NCBI GenBank assembly: GCA_032207245.1
Contig: CM063509.1
Span: forward strand, 99,694,965 to 99,758,964
Length of the DNA: 64,000 bases
Direction of reading: 5' to 3'
DNA from: Pardosa pseudoannulata
Lineage: Eukaryota > Arthropoda > Arachnida > Araneae > Lycosidae
This document shows positions 1-9,814 of this stretch, piece by piece; position 1 is the stretch's first letter; every line of letters starts with the position of its first letter. The position numbers and the translations under genes were made by a program. The notes under the pieces were generated by a model. It was not told the DNA's origin, made no database searches, and saw only the letters and a program-made list of their open reading frames with translations.

Positions 1-239
1 TGCCACCAACGTCTCGTATACGCGAAGCAGAGATTTCACCCTTATTGGTCTAGCATCGTATCCACGCGATGATCTACTGTTGATATTGAGAGATTAGCTT
101 CACGCATGCGTAATAGGAGATCTGAACGCTTTATTTTAATTTTTAAATGCTATATTTAATTACTAGATGGTGTAAACGGCAATGGTTTTCAAAACGGTCG
201 ACTCGTATAGCATTTACGGGCTGGTCCTCAAGGGGTTAA
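1..239. mobile_element. Right end of a TTAA-flanked (piggyBac-like) element, cut by the window edge
   Basis: The segment ends with AAGGGGTTAA at 230-239. The inverted form, TTAACCCCTT, is the same start seen in the element at 62891-63221, and it suits a piggyBac-type terminal repeat next to its TTAA target. The left end would lie before base 1, so this cannot be tested here. The interior is richer in CpG than the DNA after it. No coding frame is evident. Confidence 0.35.
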
Positions 240-1515
240 ACAGAGATTAATCTCGGTTAGTCGTTAAACAACTTTGGTGAGACTGGCACATGAACTAACG
301 AGTAAAAGTTGGCGTACGGTAGCATTTCATAACAGTGACTAGGGTTGCTACTCACAGAGACTCTAAACGATCGGAATAGTCGATTTTTTTGACTGACTAC
401 GTCATCATGACGAAAATCCTCTCCAGAGTAGCAAAAAATCTCAACTTCGACATAATCGAACGTGCCGAAATGTACTTCTAGTGACGTCATTAGTTAACCA
501 CCTAGTAGTGTAGATGATCACTGTGAGTAGCAGCCTATTTCTAATGCGAACTCACACATCAGCATTAACACCATGTTGCGGCATAATATCGATTCTAATC
601 ACATCAGAAAATTCCAAATTCAGATGTAATAAAAAATACAGTAAATGTTGCATAATATTTATACTGACTTGTTTTCCACCATGTTGTATATTTTTACATA
701 TCATTGCAGTGATTAGTGCTTAAAATTGAATTACTCCTGTTGTTTTCTAATAAAATACATCAATGAATCATTATTGTTTCATTATGCGTCATTAAATATA
801 TTACTTAATTAAACAATAACTAAGCACTTGATTAAATTCATTAAATGCATTACGTAAATTACATTTAACTGTGAATTAGAAATACCGGCATATTTGGCAA
901 TTATTTACACTTAAACATGATGGTATCAAAGAATGCCTTTTGGTCGAAAAAGCGGTAGAAATAGTGTTAATTTTATTATTTGTGCATGTCAGCCTTATTT
1001 AGAAAAAAATATCGCATCGCTTATTTGGTAATATACCTAGAAATATTTAAATAGAAAGCCAATTGGCTTCATTTTTGGCAATAATTTCAAAACACCTTTA
1101 AATGATTAGCATTCGCCACATTAAATTAGTATAGGGTCAAAATATTATAGGCATTATCATAATTAAAATAATGAACATTTCATTTTACTTATGTAGTTTT
1201 ATTTTTTGCTAGTTCTCTAAGCTATAATAAAATATTTGTCTACACATATATGGGTAATGTCATAGAATACTTTCGTTTTTTCTACTATTTAATATTCTAT
1301 TTTCAACTGTCTCGTGGAACATTTCACCACTGTATGTATGGCATTATCACCCTTATACCTGATTATCGTTTGCTTTCCAATAGCAGTAATCCCGATATAA
1401 ATATAACCGGAGAATTACAACAACAAAATCACATGACGTTTTTTATTTAACAGGAATGCCATTTTTGTTTTTTAATTTTTTGCACATCTATTTTTTTCTG
1501 ATTGACAGAGTATAA
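240..1515. other. AT-rich DNA without recognisable gene
   Basis: Open frames here are short and show no protein-family signature. A CRE-like palindrome TGACGTCA lies at 482-489 and related CGTCA words at about 399-410, but no promoter structure surrounds them. The 77-codon minus frame at 257-490 was considered and not called. Confidence 0.5.
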
Positions 1516-1805
1516 TTTGTATCTTTAATTTTTTTATTAATTTTTGTACTGAATATTGTTATTTTTCATTGATTGAATGTAACAGAGAAAGCACACATTG
1601 AAATGCCTTATTTTGCGTAATAGAAGTTTCAAAAGCAACTCCTTCCACTGTACATCAGACTGAGACTATTTTGTATCTCTAATTTTTTTTAAATTAATTT
1701 TCGTACTGAATATTGTTACTTGTAGAATGAATGTAACAGAAAAAGCACACATTGAAATGCCTTATTTTGCGTAATAGAACTTTCAACTCCTTCCACTGTG
1801 CATCA
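1516..1805. repeat. Tandem duplication, two ~140-bp copies
   Basis: Copies lie at about 1516-1656 and 1670-1805. Both run from TTTGTATCT through CTGAATATTGTTA and GCACACATTGAAATGCC to CTCCTTCCACTGT. They differ by scattered substitutions and small indels, so the duplication is not recent. No coding content is evident. Confidence 0.8.
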
Positions 1806-2039
1806 ACAATGCCAATTGTTTGTTCTCATAATATCGGCTTTTATCTTAATCACTGCCGTGTTACCGATAACCAAACACTTAACCTCCGCGAACGCGACGC
1901 CGAAAAAGCATTTTCGGATCGTGTTATTTCTTATTACATGCATTCATTCTCTCTCCTCCATTTTTTTTTATTTCCTTCCTTTCACAGATATATCGCATTA
2001 CCTAACCTCGTATAGAATAAAAATCGAAGAAGTATTCGT

Positions 2040-2177
2040 TCACCCAGTGTAGTGAGTGCTTATTGAAAGTGGATTCACTTGCAGCCGTCGAGCTTTTCCG
2101 TCACGTGGTCTACCGTCTGTGCGGTTGGCGATAACACTTAATCGGAAAAGACAACATTTGACATATTTCGATGCCGA
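2040..2177 (+). promoter_or_regulatory. Possible 5' leader/promoter region before the exon candidate
   Basis: This stretch is clearly less AT-rich than its surroundings and has a palindromic E-box CACGTG at 2102-2107. It lies just upstream of the possible first coding exon at 2178. No TATA box or initiator can be assigned with confidence. The call depends on the exon being real. Confidence 0.2.
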
Positions 2178-2284
2178 ATGGAATTGACTGACGGCTTAAG
2201 GAATTATGCATGCAGGATATCTGTGGCCGAAATGAACCTTCGTGAAAGCTGCAAGATGCCGGACTTTGAAGACGTCACGATAAG
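2178..2284 (+). CDS. Possible first coding exon of an unidentified host gene
   Basis: An ATG at 2178 opens a frame of 35 codons plus two bases that runs to 2284, directly before a good splice donor (GATAAG|GTAAGG). The frame meets a stop at 2286-2288, three bases past the junction, as expected when an exon ends there. An in-frame stop at 2139-2141 bounds the frame upstream. An internal ATG at 2232 could serve instead, and a tiny overlapping upstream frame (2206-2235) might dampen initiation. The peptide is mixed, polar and acidic towards its end (PDFEDVTIR) and lacks the low-complexity look of chance AT-rich frames. I do not recognise the product. No second exon was found in the window, so the following intron would be very long. 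It could equally be a chance open stretch. Confidence 0.3.
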
Positions 2285-3319
2285 GTAAGGCGATTTAGTT
2301 TCATTGATGTCAAAAACGTCATATATATCGGATATCTTCCTTTGTATTCGAAGGGTAGAATTTATTTTTAGGTATGTAAACATTTCATGCGTGCTTTTTA
2401 TCCAAATATAGCGTTTTTACCAGTACATGAAACGTCTTTTGAGCTTGAGATAGCGAAAGATAAATGTTTACTTCTATGATGTTAGAATGTATGATCATAA
2501 CTGAACTATAGTTGCAACAACTTTGAGTATTATTTGTTTCAAATCAAATATAAAAAGGTCTTGGATATAGTTAAATTATAGTAACACTAACGAAATACTC
2601 TATGTTTACTTAGATTGCAGATGTTTTACCGATGTATGCTGTGTTTGTATCTAAAATTGGTGTTGATAAATATAACACCTATCATTCTGTTCATATTTAT
2701 TTACTTAGTAGAGTAAAAAGAAATGTTTATATCAAGTAGATAATAATTGTTTTTCATTTGTGTTTACGTAAAAATATAGTATTAATATTAATTGTTTTTT
2801 CGTTATTTTTATAATTAAAACCTAAATATATATATGAATTAAGAAGTGCGTATTTTTATAAGTTATTAAATATTTTATTTGTGATATATATATATTGAAA
2901 CAGATCTGTCACTTTATCTAATAGTAGTTCAATTGATTGATGTGATATTTCTATGGGGTGATCATAAAAGTGAACTCGTTGTCACAGATTATATTGTGGC
3001 AATATTTATAGATACTTGTTACAAATAGGATTGCCATAATTAATACTTCACTAATGCATGCATCAATACCTGTTACGTATCCTCATCTAATAGCAGCAGA
3101 ATAAAGGTTTCAAATTTAACTTTGATTTAAAATGTTATTTTGTATCATATCCATTCTGGTAAATCGTATAATTATGAAGTTGTGCAATACACAAACTGAA
3201 AATAAGGTAAAAAGATTTTTGATACAACTAAATATAACTTAAAATTACATATATGTATGTATATATGTTTGTGTGTCAATTTTAAACAATAATCGCATAT
3301 ATGTGTGTGTTATTTTAAT

Positions 3320-3322
<3 letters not shown>
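2285..3322. other. AT-rich DNA, intron-like
   Basis: No coding frame, RNA gene or repeat family was recognised. If the exon at 2178-2284 is real, this is the start of its intron. Confidence 0.4.

Positions 3323-3382
<60 letters not shown>
3323..3382. repeat. (AT)n microsatellite, 60 bp
   Basis: This is an uninterrupted AT dinucleotide run with TG-rich flanks (GTGTGTG on both sides). The minus-strand tyrosine/isoleucine frame across it is an artefact. Confidence 0.95.
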
Positions 3383-3386
<4 letters not shown>

Positions 3387-3813
3387 GAGTGTGTGTGTAC
3401 ATACGCGAGTATTTTATGCATGTATTTATAATCCAAGAATAAGCTATTTAAATAAGCTATTAATAATTTAGGACTCTCGAAGTTACATTTTATTCTATTT
3501 ATATATCTCAGAGTTCCTTCTCGAAAATTATATTATAAGTGGTATGTTTTATGCTAGCAAAGTACCTGTATATACATTTAAACTCATTTTTAAACTATAC
3601 ATTTGTTGGAGTTGTTTGTATATAACCCCTTAAATATTTGTCTAATGTCGATAATCATGTCGAAGGTTATAAAATAGCTGCTTCATTAAAATAAGGATTG
3701 CAATAAAGCTCTAGTACTTAAATGATGTGAAACGTTAGATCGTTATATTCATTTCTTTGATTATTATAATTTATTCTAAGACGGAACATTTGTTGGATAT
3801 ATCTGCATTTTCA

Positions 3814-3815
<2 letters not shown>
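3383..3815. other. AT-rich DNA, nothing recognised
   Basis: No gene, RNA or repeat signature was seen between the two TA microsatellites. Confidence 0.4.

Positions 3816-3863
<48 letters not shown>
3816..3863. repeat. (TA)n microsatellite, ~48 bp
   Basis: This is an uninterrupted TA dinucleotide run. Confidence 0.95.
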
Positions 3864-3865
<2 letters not shown>

Positions 3866-4000
3866 TATGATTTATCAATCGTTAAAAACCTTAGGTGTGA
3901 TTGAAAATCATGCAATATAAATTAAGTATAATTATACATAAAAATACTTGTTGAGATCTCACATCTACGAAAATTACATATTTTTCTTTTTCAGTAATTA

Positions 4001-4870
4001 ATGTTAAACGCCATTTTGATTTTAACCATAGAAGTTAGTGGAACTTTTGTATATTGTCTTTCTTCTATTGATAAGTGTAAAAGTATTAAAAAGCTATGTG
4101 TAATTATATCGAAACCATGGGCAAATTATAGATTACATTCTAAAGATTTAACCATTGAAGTTAGTGTTACTTTCAAATTTTGTCAATTTTTCTAAGGTAG
4201 ATACGTGTAAAAGTAGCAAAAAAGATGTCTATATTTATATCGGTATCATGTTAAAATTATATGCACATGTGTTATTCCATGTGCAAATTATAGATTCCAT
4301 TCTGAAGATTTAACCATTTAAGTTAGTAATACAATTGAATTTTGACAATCTTTCTAAGGTAGATACATGTAAAAGTAACGAAAAAAGATGTCTATATTTA
4401 TATCGTATCATATGAAAATTATATCCACGTGTTATACGATGTGCAAATTATAGATTTCACTCTGAAGATTTAATCATTGAAGTTAGTAATACAATTGAAT
4501 TTTGACAATCTTTCTAAGGTAGATACATGTAAAAGTAACGAAAAAAGATGTCTATATTTATATCGTATCATATGAAAATTATATGCACGTGTTATACCAT
4601 GTGCAAATTATAGATTTCACTCTGAAGATTTAATCATTGAAGTTAGTAATACTATCGAATTTTGACAATCTTTCTAAGGTAGATACGTGTAAAAGTAGCA
4701 AAACAGGTGTCTATATTTATATCATATCATATGAAAACTATATGCACATGTGTTATACCATGAACTTATGTTTATGTGTTATACCATGTGCAAATTACAG
4801 ATATAAAAATTGAAGTTAGTAATACTATCGAATTTTCTCAATCTTTCTAAGGCAGACGCGTAAAAGTGTC
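4001..4870. repeat. Satellite-like array, ~160-bp unit, about six copies
   Basis: The word AGTTAGT recurs at about 4033, 4159, 4321, 4481, 4641 and 4814, giving spacings of 126, 162, 160, 160 and 173. Each unit also carries TTTCTAAGGTAGATAC, GATGTCTATATTTATATC and CCATGTGCAAATTATAGAT. The central units (4321-4800) are nearly identical and the outer ones more diverged, the usual pattern of an array homogenised from the middle. Confidence 0.9.
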
Positions 4871-5492
4871 TTTTGGTTTTGGAGTGCTACGGTCTACTTA
4901 AAAGTGTCAAAAAGATGTCTATAAATGTATTGATACCTTTAGTGAGTTATATTTTGAATTCTCGAGATTTAAAGAATGATTTATATGGAATTAAATGTCT
5001 CAAAAGTATTGACATCAACTTCTAGTTATTTATTGATGGTACAGCAAATAACAATTTGCAATTTATTTAATAAATGTGAGTTATACAGTGGACTCCGCAT
5101 AATGTGATCGCTGTTAATGTTATAATTCGTTTATTGTTATCGAAATCACTTGGTTACGATTTTCTCTATTCATTTGTATGTTAAAATGATCGCTTTATGT
5201 GATCTTTACATCGGTTAATGTTATCAGTTTTCGAACCTCATTTTAACTGACAAAGAAATATTCACAATGTATTCAAAGGGAAACCATTATTTTTGTTTGC
5301 ATTTCTAAGAATTCTCCCTCTTCTACTTAGGGAAATGGAGAATGACCAAAGGAGTAGGGTATTAGAAAAATACACACACCCTGCTGATGGTCAATGGTTG
5401 TCAGATAAGCAGAAGGCAACACATTCTTATCGGAACTGAAAAGGAGCGTATTCACATTTCATGCCTTGCTCACTAACATGCAGCTTGTCGAT

Positions 5493-5698
5493 ATGGAAGT
5501 CAGAAAGCGAAATAATTTAACAATAAAACAAAAGATCGAAATTTTAAATCGTTTTATGACAGGTTACCAAGAATGAGTCAACGCAATGCTGAAGCGCAGT
5601 TAAACATTTCTCATCTTCTGAATTGCATTAAAAGTGTCGAAAGAGTACAACACCGCTCCGATGAATTTCAAAACATTATGATTACGAACAATTTATAA
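5493..5698 (+). pseudogene. pogo-family transposase N-terminal HTH fragment, frameshifted
   Basis: Translation from the ATG at 5493 gives MEVRKRNNLTIKQKIEILNR, the first helix region of the CENP-B N-terminal / psq-type helix-turn-helix that pogo and Tigger transposases use to bind their terminal repeats. That frame stops at 5574-5576. The continuation is in another frame from 5573: SQRNAEAQLNIS fits the second and third helices (a normal version has a serine-rich turn here). It then runs to a stop at 5696-5698 with a peptide that no longer resembles the family. The domain lies on the same strand and inside the terminal repeats of the surrounding element, so it is that element's own transposase. 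No DDE core is left, so the protein cannot be functional. Confidence 0.65.
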
Positions 5699-5930
5699 AT
5701 AAGCTTCGTAGAAAAAATTGTAGACAGTCAACAATTGATTTTTTAAATTATGTATACAATTCTTATGTTTTAAAGTATAAGTACATAAATAAATATATGA
5801 GTTTTTCATTTTATTTTGAAATTTAGTACGTGTGAATTAAAGGGGGAGGTAAATTTATCTAATTTTGCATATTGTTTATTGTTATCAGTCTCTTATTGTT
5901 ATCAAAATCAGGCTGTCCCAAACTGATCAC

Positions 5931-6105
5931 GCTGAACGATGGCCGATTGGTTAGGGTGCTGGCCTTCGGAACCGGAGTTCGTGGGTTCGAATCCCACTGT
6001 GGCATGGATGTTCGTAGCCGTTCGGAATCGGCTTTAAGCAGTAGATCCCGGTCTCATTAGCACTCGTTGCAAAAAATAGACCGTAACGCTCCAAACCAAA
6101 CCAAA
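5931..6105 (+). mobile_element. tRNA-derived SINE, full length, with 14-bp target duplication
   Basis: The head is tRNA-like. The A-box region is GATGGCCGATTGGTTAGG, and the B box GGGTTCGAATCCC sits in a perfect 5-bp T-stem (GTGGG/CCCAC). A tRNA-unrelated body follows, and the tail is made of CCAAA repeats rather than poly(A). CCCAAACTGATCAC is present at 5917-5930 and again at 6106-6119, a 14-bp target site duplication. The target is the right terminal repeat of the pogo-like element, so the SINE is the younger insertion. Related copies lie at 36128, 39045, 44395 and 51978. Confidence 0.9.
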
Positions 6106-6137
6106 CCCAAACTGATCACATTAAGCGGTGTCAACTG

Positions 6138-6500
6138 TATATTGAATGAGTTAGAGAAAATGTATAGCAATTAAAATTTGGAAGTCAATATATGTAGCTA
6201 AACGTGTTTTTATTACTAAAAATAGTCGTTTTTAAGCAGAGTTTGTCATTGAGATCCCACTTGCTGTAGTAAATTCATACCTTTAACTTCATAAATAAAC
6301 TTGTTACAAAATTTGGGATAACCAGGGCCTGAATTTTTATAAAATCTTTTTTTTTTTGACGATCGTGTGCTTTTATGCAACTCCTTGATAATATGTTTAG
6401 GAATATGTGTTATGAAAATCCAAACGTAGTATTAAAACCTAGGGATTATTAAGTTTAACAATCTTGAGTCCTTAAACAGTTGATTTTAGCTTTTTAAACA
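6138..6500. other. AT-rich spacer, nothing recognised
   Basis: No gene or repeat family was recognised between the pogo-like element and the TTAA element. Confidence 0.4.
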
Positions 6501-7063
6501 TTAACCTCTTCCGGTAAAATGACGAGTCTAGCTCGTCATTAGTTTTTCATTCCATACCGCACAATGACGAGCTACACTCGTCATGCGATTAAAGTTACTG
6601 TTAAATATGATAATTTAGTTTAAAATTTCTAGTGTACTGAATTTGGCAACACTTTTATCACTTGTGAAAATCACAAGTCACTATTGCATATTGTTTACTT
6701 GGTACAAGTCATTGCCAAATTAATGAGTCAGAATAAAAGAAAACCTACTAAGAAATGCCGTGTGTGTTATAAGAATCAAATTAAAAGTGAGAATACTTAG
6801 CGGTGTAAACAATTAAGAATTCCTTTGCACTTTGTTTTGAAAAGTACCACTAGCTTGAAGACTATTATCTGTATACCTTATTAATGTTTTGCTTTGATAT
6901 TTTCTTAATTTTACTGTTTCTAATATTATTTAACACTATGTAAAAAGTGGATTTTAATTAAGAATATGTAAGAATTGTAAAATGAAACAAGTTTTTTAAA
7001 TAAAAAGTAAATGGTTATATCATGCACAGTTTTTCATTATTAAATCATACCGGAAGGGGTTAA
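6501..7063 (+). mobile_element. piggyBac-type non-autonomous element (TTAA-flanked)
   Basis: The element starts TTAACCTCTTCCGGTA at 6501 and ends with the inverted form TACCGGAAGGGGTTAA at 7063, one mismatch in 16. Fourteen bases inside the left TTAA begins a 21-bp palindrome (ATGACGAG, 5-base loop, CTCGTCAT; 6519-6539). A second palindrome with the same stem lies at 6564-6584. A remnant of the piggyBac transposase C-terminus lies inside. A duplicate of the right end (ACCGGAAGGGGTTAA) recurs at 7209-7223. Confidence 0.75.
6723..6884 (+). pseudogene. piggyBac transposase C-terminal cysteine-rich domain remnant
   Basis: The frame from 6723 reads KKCRVCYKNQIKSENT, a stop (TAG, 6798-6800), then RCKQLRIPL. 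This matches the cysteine-rich zinc-binding tail of piggyBac/PGBD transposases, normally (R)C.vC...g.r..T.y.C..C..pLC. The first CxxC pair and the RCK cysteine are kept, but the next two cysteines have become Leu and His. In the moth piggyBac protein this domain binds the internal palindromic repeats of the transposon ends. It sits ~180 bp from the right terminal repeat, as expected for the end of a transposase gene after deletion of the catalytic part. With a stop and lost ligands it is not functional. Confidence 0.6.
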
Positions 7064-7190
7064 ATCCTGTTTTTTTACTGTACATATTTGTATACAAAAT
7101 AAGTTTTTCAGTTTCGTATTTTATACTGTCTTAGGGAGTTAAAAATTTTCTGATAGATTAATTTTTTTTTCAGCTTCTATAATTATTCTA
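7064..7190 (+). repeat. Dispersed repeat, copy 1 (with 13136-13255)
   Basis: ATCCTGTTTTTTT followed by TTTTTCAGTTTCGTATTT and later CTTCTATAATT appears both here and at about 13136-13255 in the same orientation. In both copies it follows directly after a TTAA. It may be the tail of an unrecognised element. Confidence 0.55.
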
Positions 7191-7245
7191 TAATTATTCT
7201 ATAATCATACCGGAAGGGGTTAAACAGTCAGATACATTTGAAATT

Positions 7246-7870
7246 TTAACACTTTGCGTGCTTGCAACGTAATTTTACGTTTTTTTTGCAGTCTGTCACG
7301 GAAGGGAGGGTCACGTAAAAATACGTATTTAGTAGATTTGTGGTGGATACCCGCTAACCACCACAAATCTACTAAATACGTATAATTATATGTATATGTG
7401 ACATTATATTCTTGTTGTTTGCGTTGCTATGCAACGTTTTGCGTTTTTTCTTTGCATAAGTTAGATTGTCAAGTTACTCAATCTTTTGTTGCGTTATTTC
7501 GTCTTCAAAAGAATTCCTAGCTCCAGAACGTACAAGTCGAGTTTTGTCAATTTGAAGTTTGGTTTTTTATTGTTGAATACGAAATTAATAATAAATAGTT
7601 CTATTTGTACTTATCATGAAAAAATATTTCTAAATACATTATAAAATTTAAAAAATCGTTTACTTTTGTGATTTCGTAAAATTTTTTTTTTTTTGTTAAA
7701 TAACCATACAGTATATATTAAACTGTAAAATAGAAAAAAGTTTTGTTCATAAAAGCAAAGTTTTCAATTTACTGCGATTTCTGAATAACTAAATTTTGGC
7801 GCGATTCACGAAAAAATGCTCGCTGCAAGTGTAAGTTGGCAGTGAAGTATACCCGCATGCCAAGTGTTAA
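7246..7870. mobile_element. TTAA-flanked MITE carrying a perfect long hairpin
   Basis: TTAACACTTTGCGTGC opens the element at 7246, and the inverted right end starts TTAACACTTGGCATGC (7870 inward), two mismatches in 16. A 16-bp palindrome AACGTAATTTTACGTT follows on the left at 7266-7281. The interior has no coding capacity but contains the perfect 26-bp stem at 7321-7383. The size (625 bp) and ends fit a piggyBac-type MITE. Confidence 0.65.
7321..7383. repeat. Perfect 26-bp inverted repeat with 11-base loop
   Basis: The left arm 7321-7346 and right arm 7358-7383 are exact reverse complements. The loop is ATACCCGCTAA. The surrounding DNA is diverged and AT-rich, so perfect pairing over 26 bases, including GTGGTGG/CCACCAC, stands out. 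It could be a recent inverted duplication, a recombination substrate or a precursor-like hairpin if transcribed. Confidence 0.95.
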
Positions 7871-8011
7871 GTTTATAAAATAAAATATTATTCTTCAGTC
7901 TGATAAAAAAAATGACTTTCTAAGATACATATTACAAAAGCATTTCTTGCATTTAAGTAAATTTAATTTTTTTGCATACTTTTTGTTATTTTATAAAATA
8001 TACTACTTTAA

Positions 8012-8371
8012 ATGACAAAATTAAATATTTTGAAGTTAGTGTTTTTGTTGTCGTCTTATTCCACTTGGTCAGACCAAGCACGACTGAGTTACACGTTACT
8101 CGTATTAAGGCAAAGGGGTGAGCCTTTCGTTTTTAACGAGCATCTCAAGGGTGAAAGTACGACTTTTTTTGCTCAAGTGGGTCCTCGTAATTTTGAAGCA
8201 AGGACCAAGCAGAAGTCCCATTGCCTAGGCCTGCCACCCCCAGAGGTATTGATTGAGAACTTGGAGGACATGGTAACCACGAACCTATTTTACGTGCCCC
8301 AGTTACCTTTTACGAATACGGTGGATCTTATGCCGCCTCGGGCTTCTAGTACAGTGTTATTAAAAAACTAG
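8012..8371 (+). CDS. Unidentified open frame, less AT-rich than surroundings
   Basis: A 119-codon frame from the ATG at 8012 runs to the stop at 8369-8371. From about residue 15 its composition changes to ordinary protein-like content, with stretches such as RGEPFVFNEHLKGE, CLGLPPPE and LIENLEDMVTTN. The DNA from ~8050 to 8350 is also visibly richer in G+C than the flanks. I recognise no domain, signal peptide or transmembrane segment. It sits between a TTAA MITE and BEL/Pao fragments on the other strand, so an exapted or transposon-derived piece is as likely as a host exon. The first ~12 residues look like read-through of AT-rich flank. It may be a chance frame. Confidence 0.2.
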   Translation: MTKLNILKLVFLLSSYSTWSDQARLSYTLLVLRQRGEPFVFNEHLKGESTTFFAQVGPRNFEARTKQKSHCLGLPPPEVLIENLEDMVTTNLFYVPQLPFTNTVDLMPPRASSTVLLKN

Positions 8372-8429
8372 CATATCCGAGAAGCCCGTCACATGACGTG
8401 ATCAGTAAAATTTTTAATTTTCCAGAATT

Positions 8430-8582
8430 AAAAATTACCCTATGAGGCAGGTAAAAAAATGGTTTGTTTTTTGGCTGAGAGGTATCTGGTACACGCTCAA
8501 TAATTTGTTTATCTTCATACTCTTCTAAAGTCTCCCTATACTGTGAAGGCAGTTTAGAATCACGTTGAATTAATTTAGACAA
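8430..8582 (-). pseudogene. BEL/Pao retrotransposon reverse-transcriptase fragment
   Basis: The minus-strand frame starting at 8582 reads about 50 residues with LPSQYRETLEEYEDKQIIER, then a VPDTS spacer and FFYLPHRVIF. This is the N-terminal lead-in to the reverse transcriptase of Pao/BEL polyproteins, which usually has the pattern Y...ieeY...gIIE.v followed by yYLPHh.V. The frame then runs into unrelated sequence, and neither the catalytic YxDD region nor any gag, protease or integrase is present. A diverged second copy of the same fragment lies at 8765-8835 because the whole segment is duplicated. It is a short dead relic, useful only as evidence for BEL elements in this genome. Confidence 0.6.
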
Positions 8583-9151
8583 ACCTTCTGGTTATGCATA
8601 AAAGACATACAAACGAACAAACTTAATTTTCAAAGATATATAACTTAAACGCTAGATATTTATTAGTCCGTAAAATAGACTCCTAGACATTTATGAAAAG
8701 AATTTGTTCTTAATACCGGTGGTACAATTTTCACTGCAACAAAAAATAATTGTAAAGTGTTCTATGAGGCAAGTGAAAAAATGGTTAGTTTTTGACTGAA
8801 GATTATCTGGTACACGCTCAATAATTTCTTTATCATTAATTGCCGCATATTAGGTGCCAACTTTAATTTATCTTGTCATATTACTTGATAGGATAGACAG
8901 GAGAGGTTTTAATATTGACAGTGATTATTTGGCAGTATATATGAGTGATATCCAAAATTTAGGGAATCGATTATGTGTAATCGGTTATGTATAAAAAACA
9001 AACACACAAACGAACAAACTTCTTAATTTTCAAAGATATATAACTTAAACGATAGATACTTATTAGTCCGTGAAATAGATTCCTAGACTTTGATGAAAAG
9101 AATTTGTTGTTAATACCGGTGATATAATATTCATTGCAACAAAAAGTAATG
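8439..9151. repeat. Direct duplication of a segment with BEL/Pao relic, two copies
   Basis: Copies run from about 8439 to 8755 and from 8760 to 9151. Both start CTATGAGGCA, include TATCTGGTACACGCTCAATAA and share a right part with TTCAAAGATATATAACTTAAACG, ATTAGTCCGT and AATACCGGTG. Copy 2 has ~100 extra bases in the middle. Confidence 0.8.
8765..8835 (-). pseudogene. Second, more decayed BEL/Pao RT fragment
   Basis: Read on the minus strand this gives a KEIIERVPDN-like peptide followed by a diverged tail where the first copy has FFYLPHR. It is the duplicated counterpart of the fragment at 8430-8582 and only about 20 residues can be followed. Confidence 0.4.
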
Positions 9152-9173
9152 GATGATTAAATTTAAAATTATC

Positions 9174-9612
9174 ACATATGTACGTAGTCTAGTATTTAAG
9201 CCAAATATAAAAGAAAATTATTTACGTCATATCTAAGTTCAGTGGTAAAACGTATGAAAATAATGCAGACGATATTTAGATAATTTAAAATAAGAAAAGA
9301 CTAAATGAGATGGTTAAAGGAAGGAAGTCATAATGTTAGAAAAAAGTTATTTTTACCTATTTATCATATGATAAATTGATAAATTTAATCGCCTGCTCTT
9401 AACCGGGGAAAATAGGGCTTGAAATAATGGTATTAAACGCTCGAAAATGGGACAAAGGGTGGGTTTTGAACGTTTTAAAGACCTGCTTTGAATTTTGCTA
9501 ACCCTAACTCATCAAGAATCCAATATGGATACCCCTATCCATTCCAGTCCCAATCGCTTCATAAATTCGAGTAAAGACGGACAGATAACTTAGGCTATTA
9601 TTATATAGGAGA
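9174..9612 (+). repeat. Dispersed repeat family X, copy 1
   Basis: About 430 bases are shared with 19032-19452 in the same orientation, including AATAATGCAGACGATATTTA, CTGCTCTTAAC, GGGGAAAATAGGGCTTGAAA and AATCCAATATGGAT. No terminal repeats or coding frames identify its class. It could be the untranslated end of a retroelement. Confidence 0.8.
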
Positions 9613-9814
9613 TTTGTTAAAAAAATTCTTTCTAGTGGAAGCAGAAAATTTTGTTTTTTGATGGATATAAAATAGCTTTTAAAATAAATGTTTTTGTTCT
9701 GGAGAGGCTACGTTGAGTATTTTCATTTTAGTGCAATCCTTATTTTAACACTAGATTTACGGACCGAGCCAATTTGATTAATTTAAAATTTGATCACTAT
9801 AAATATATATAACT

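Larger units (their letters stand above)
5086..6137 (+). mobile_element. pogo/Tigger-like DNA transposon remnant
   Basis: The element is bounded by TA target dinucleotides (5084-5085 and 6138-6139). Its terminal inverted repeats start CAGTGGACTCCGC on the left and CAGTTGACACCGC on the right, both followed by TAATGTGATC. About 24 bases match with three mismatches. A CENP-B/pogo-type DNA-binding domain fragment lies inside, and a SINE has landed within the right terminal repeat. The length without the SINE and its duplication is ~860 bp, so most of the transposase, including the catalytic core, is gone. This is a decayed, non-autonomous copy. Confidence 0.8.

Noticed and set aside
257..490. 77-codon minus frame near the left edge
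   Set aside because: No domain, no flanking exon signals, and only modestly longer than chance. It may belong to an unrecognised element.
3245..3436. Minus frame with a (YI)n core
   Set aside because: Same cause: it crosses the AT microsatellite at 3323-3382.
5931..6010. Genuine tRNA gene call from the good T-arm
   Set aside because: The D and anticodon arms do not fold well, there is no 3' acceptor pairing, and the segment is the head of a SINE with target duplications and sister copies.
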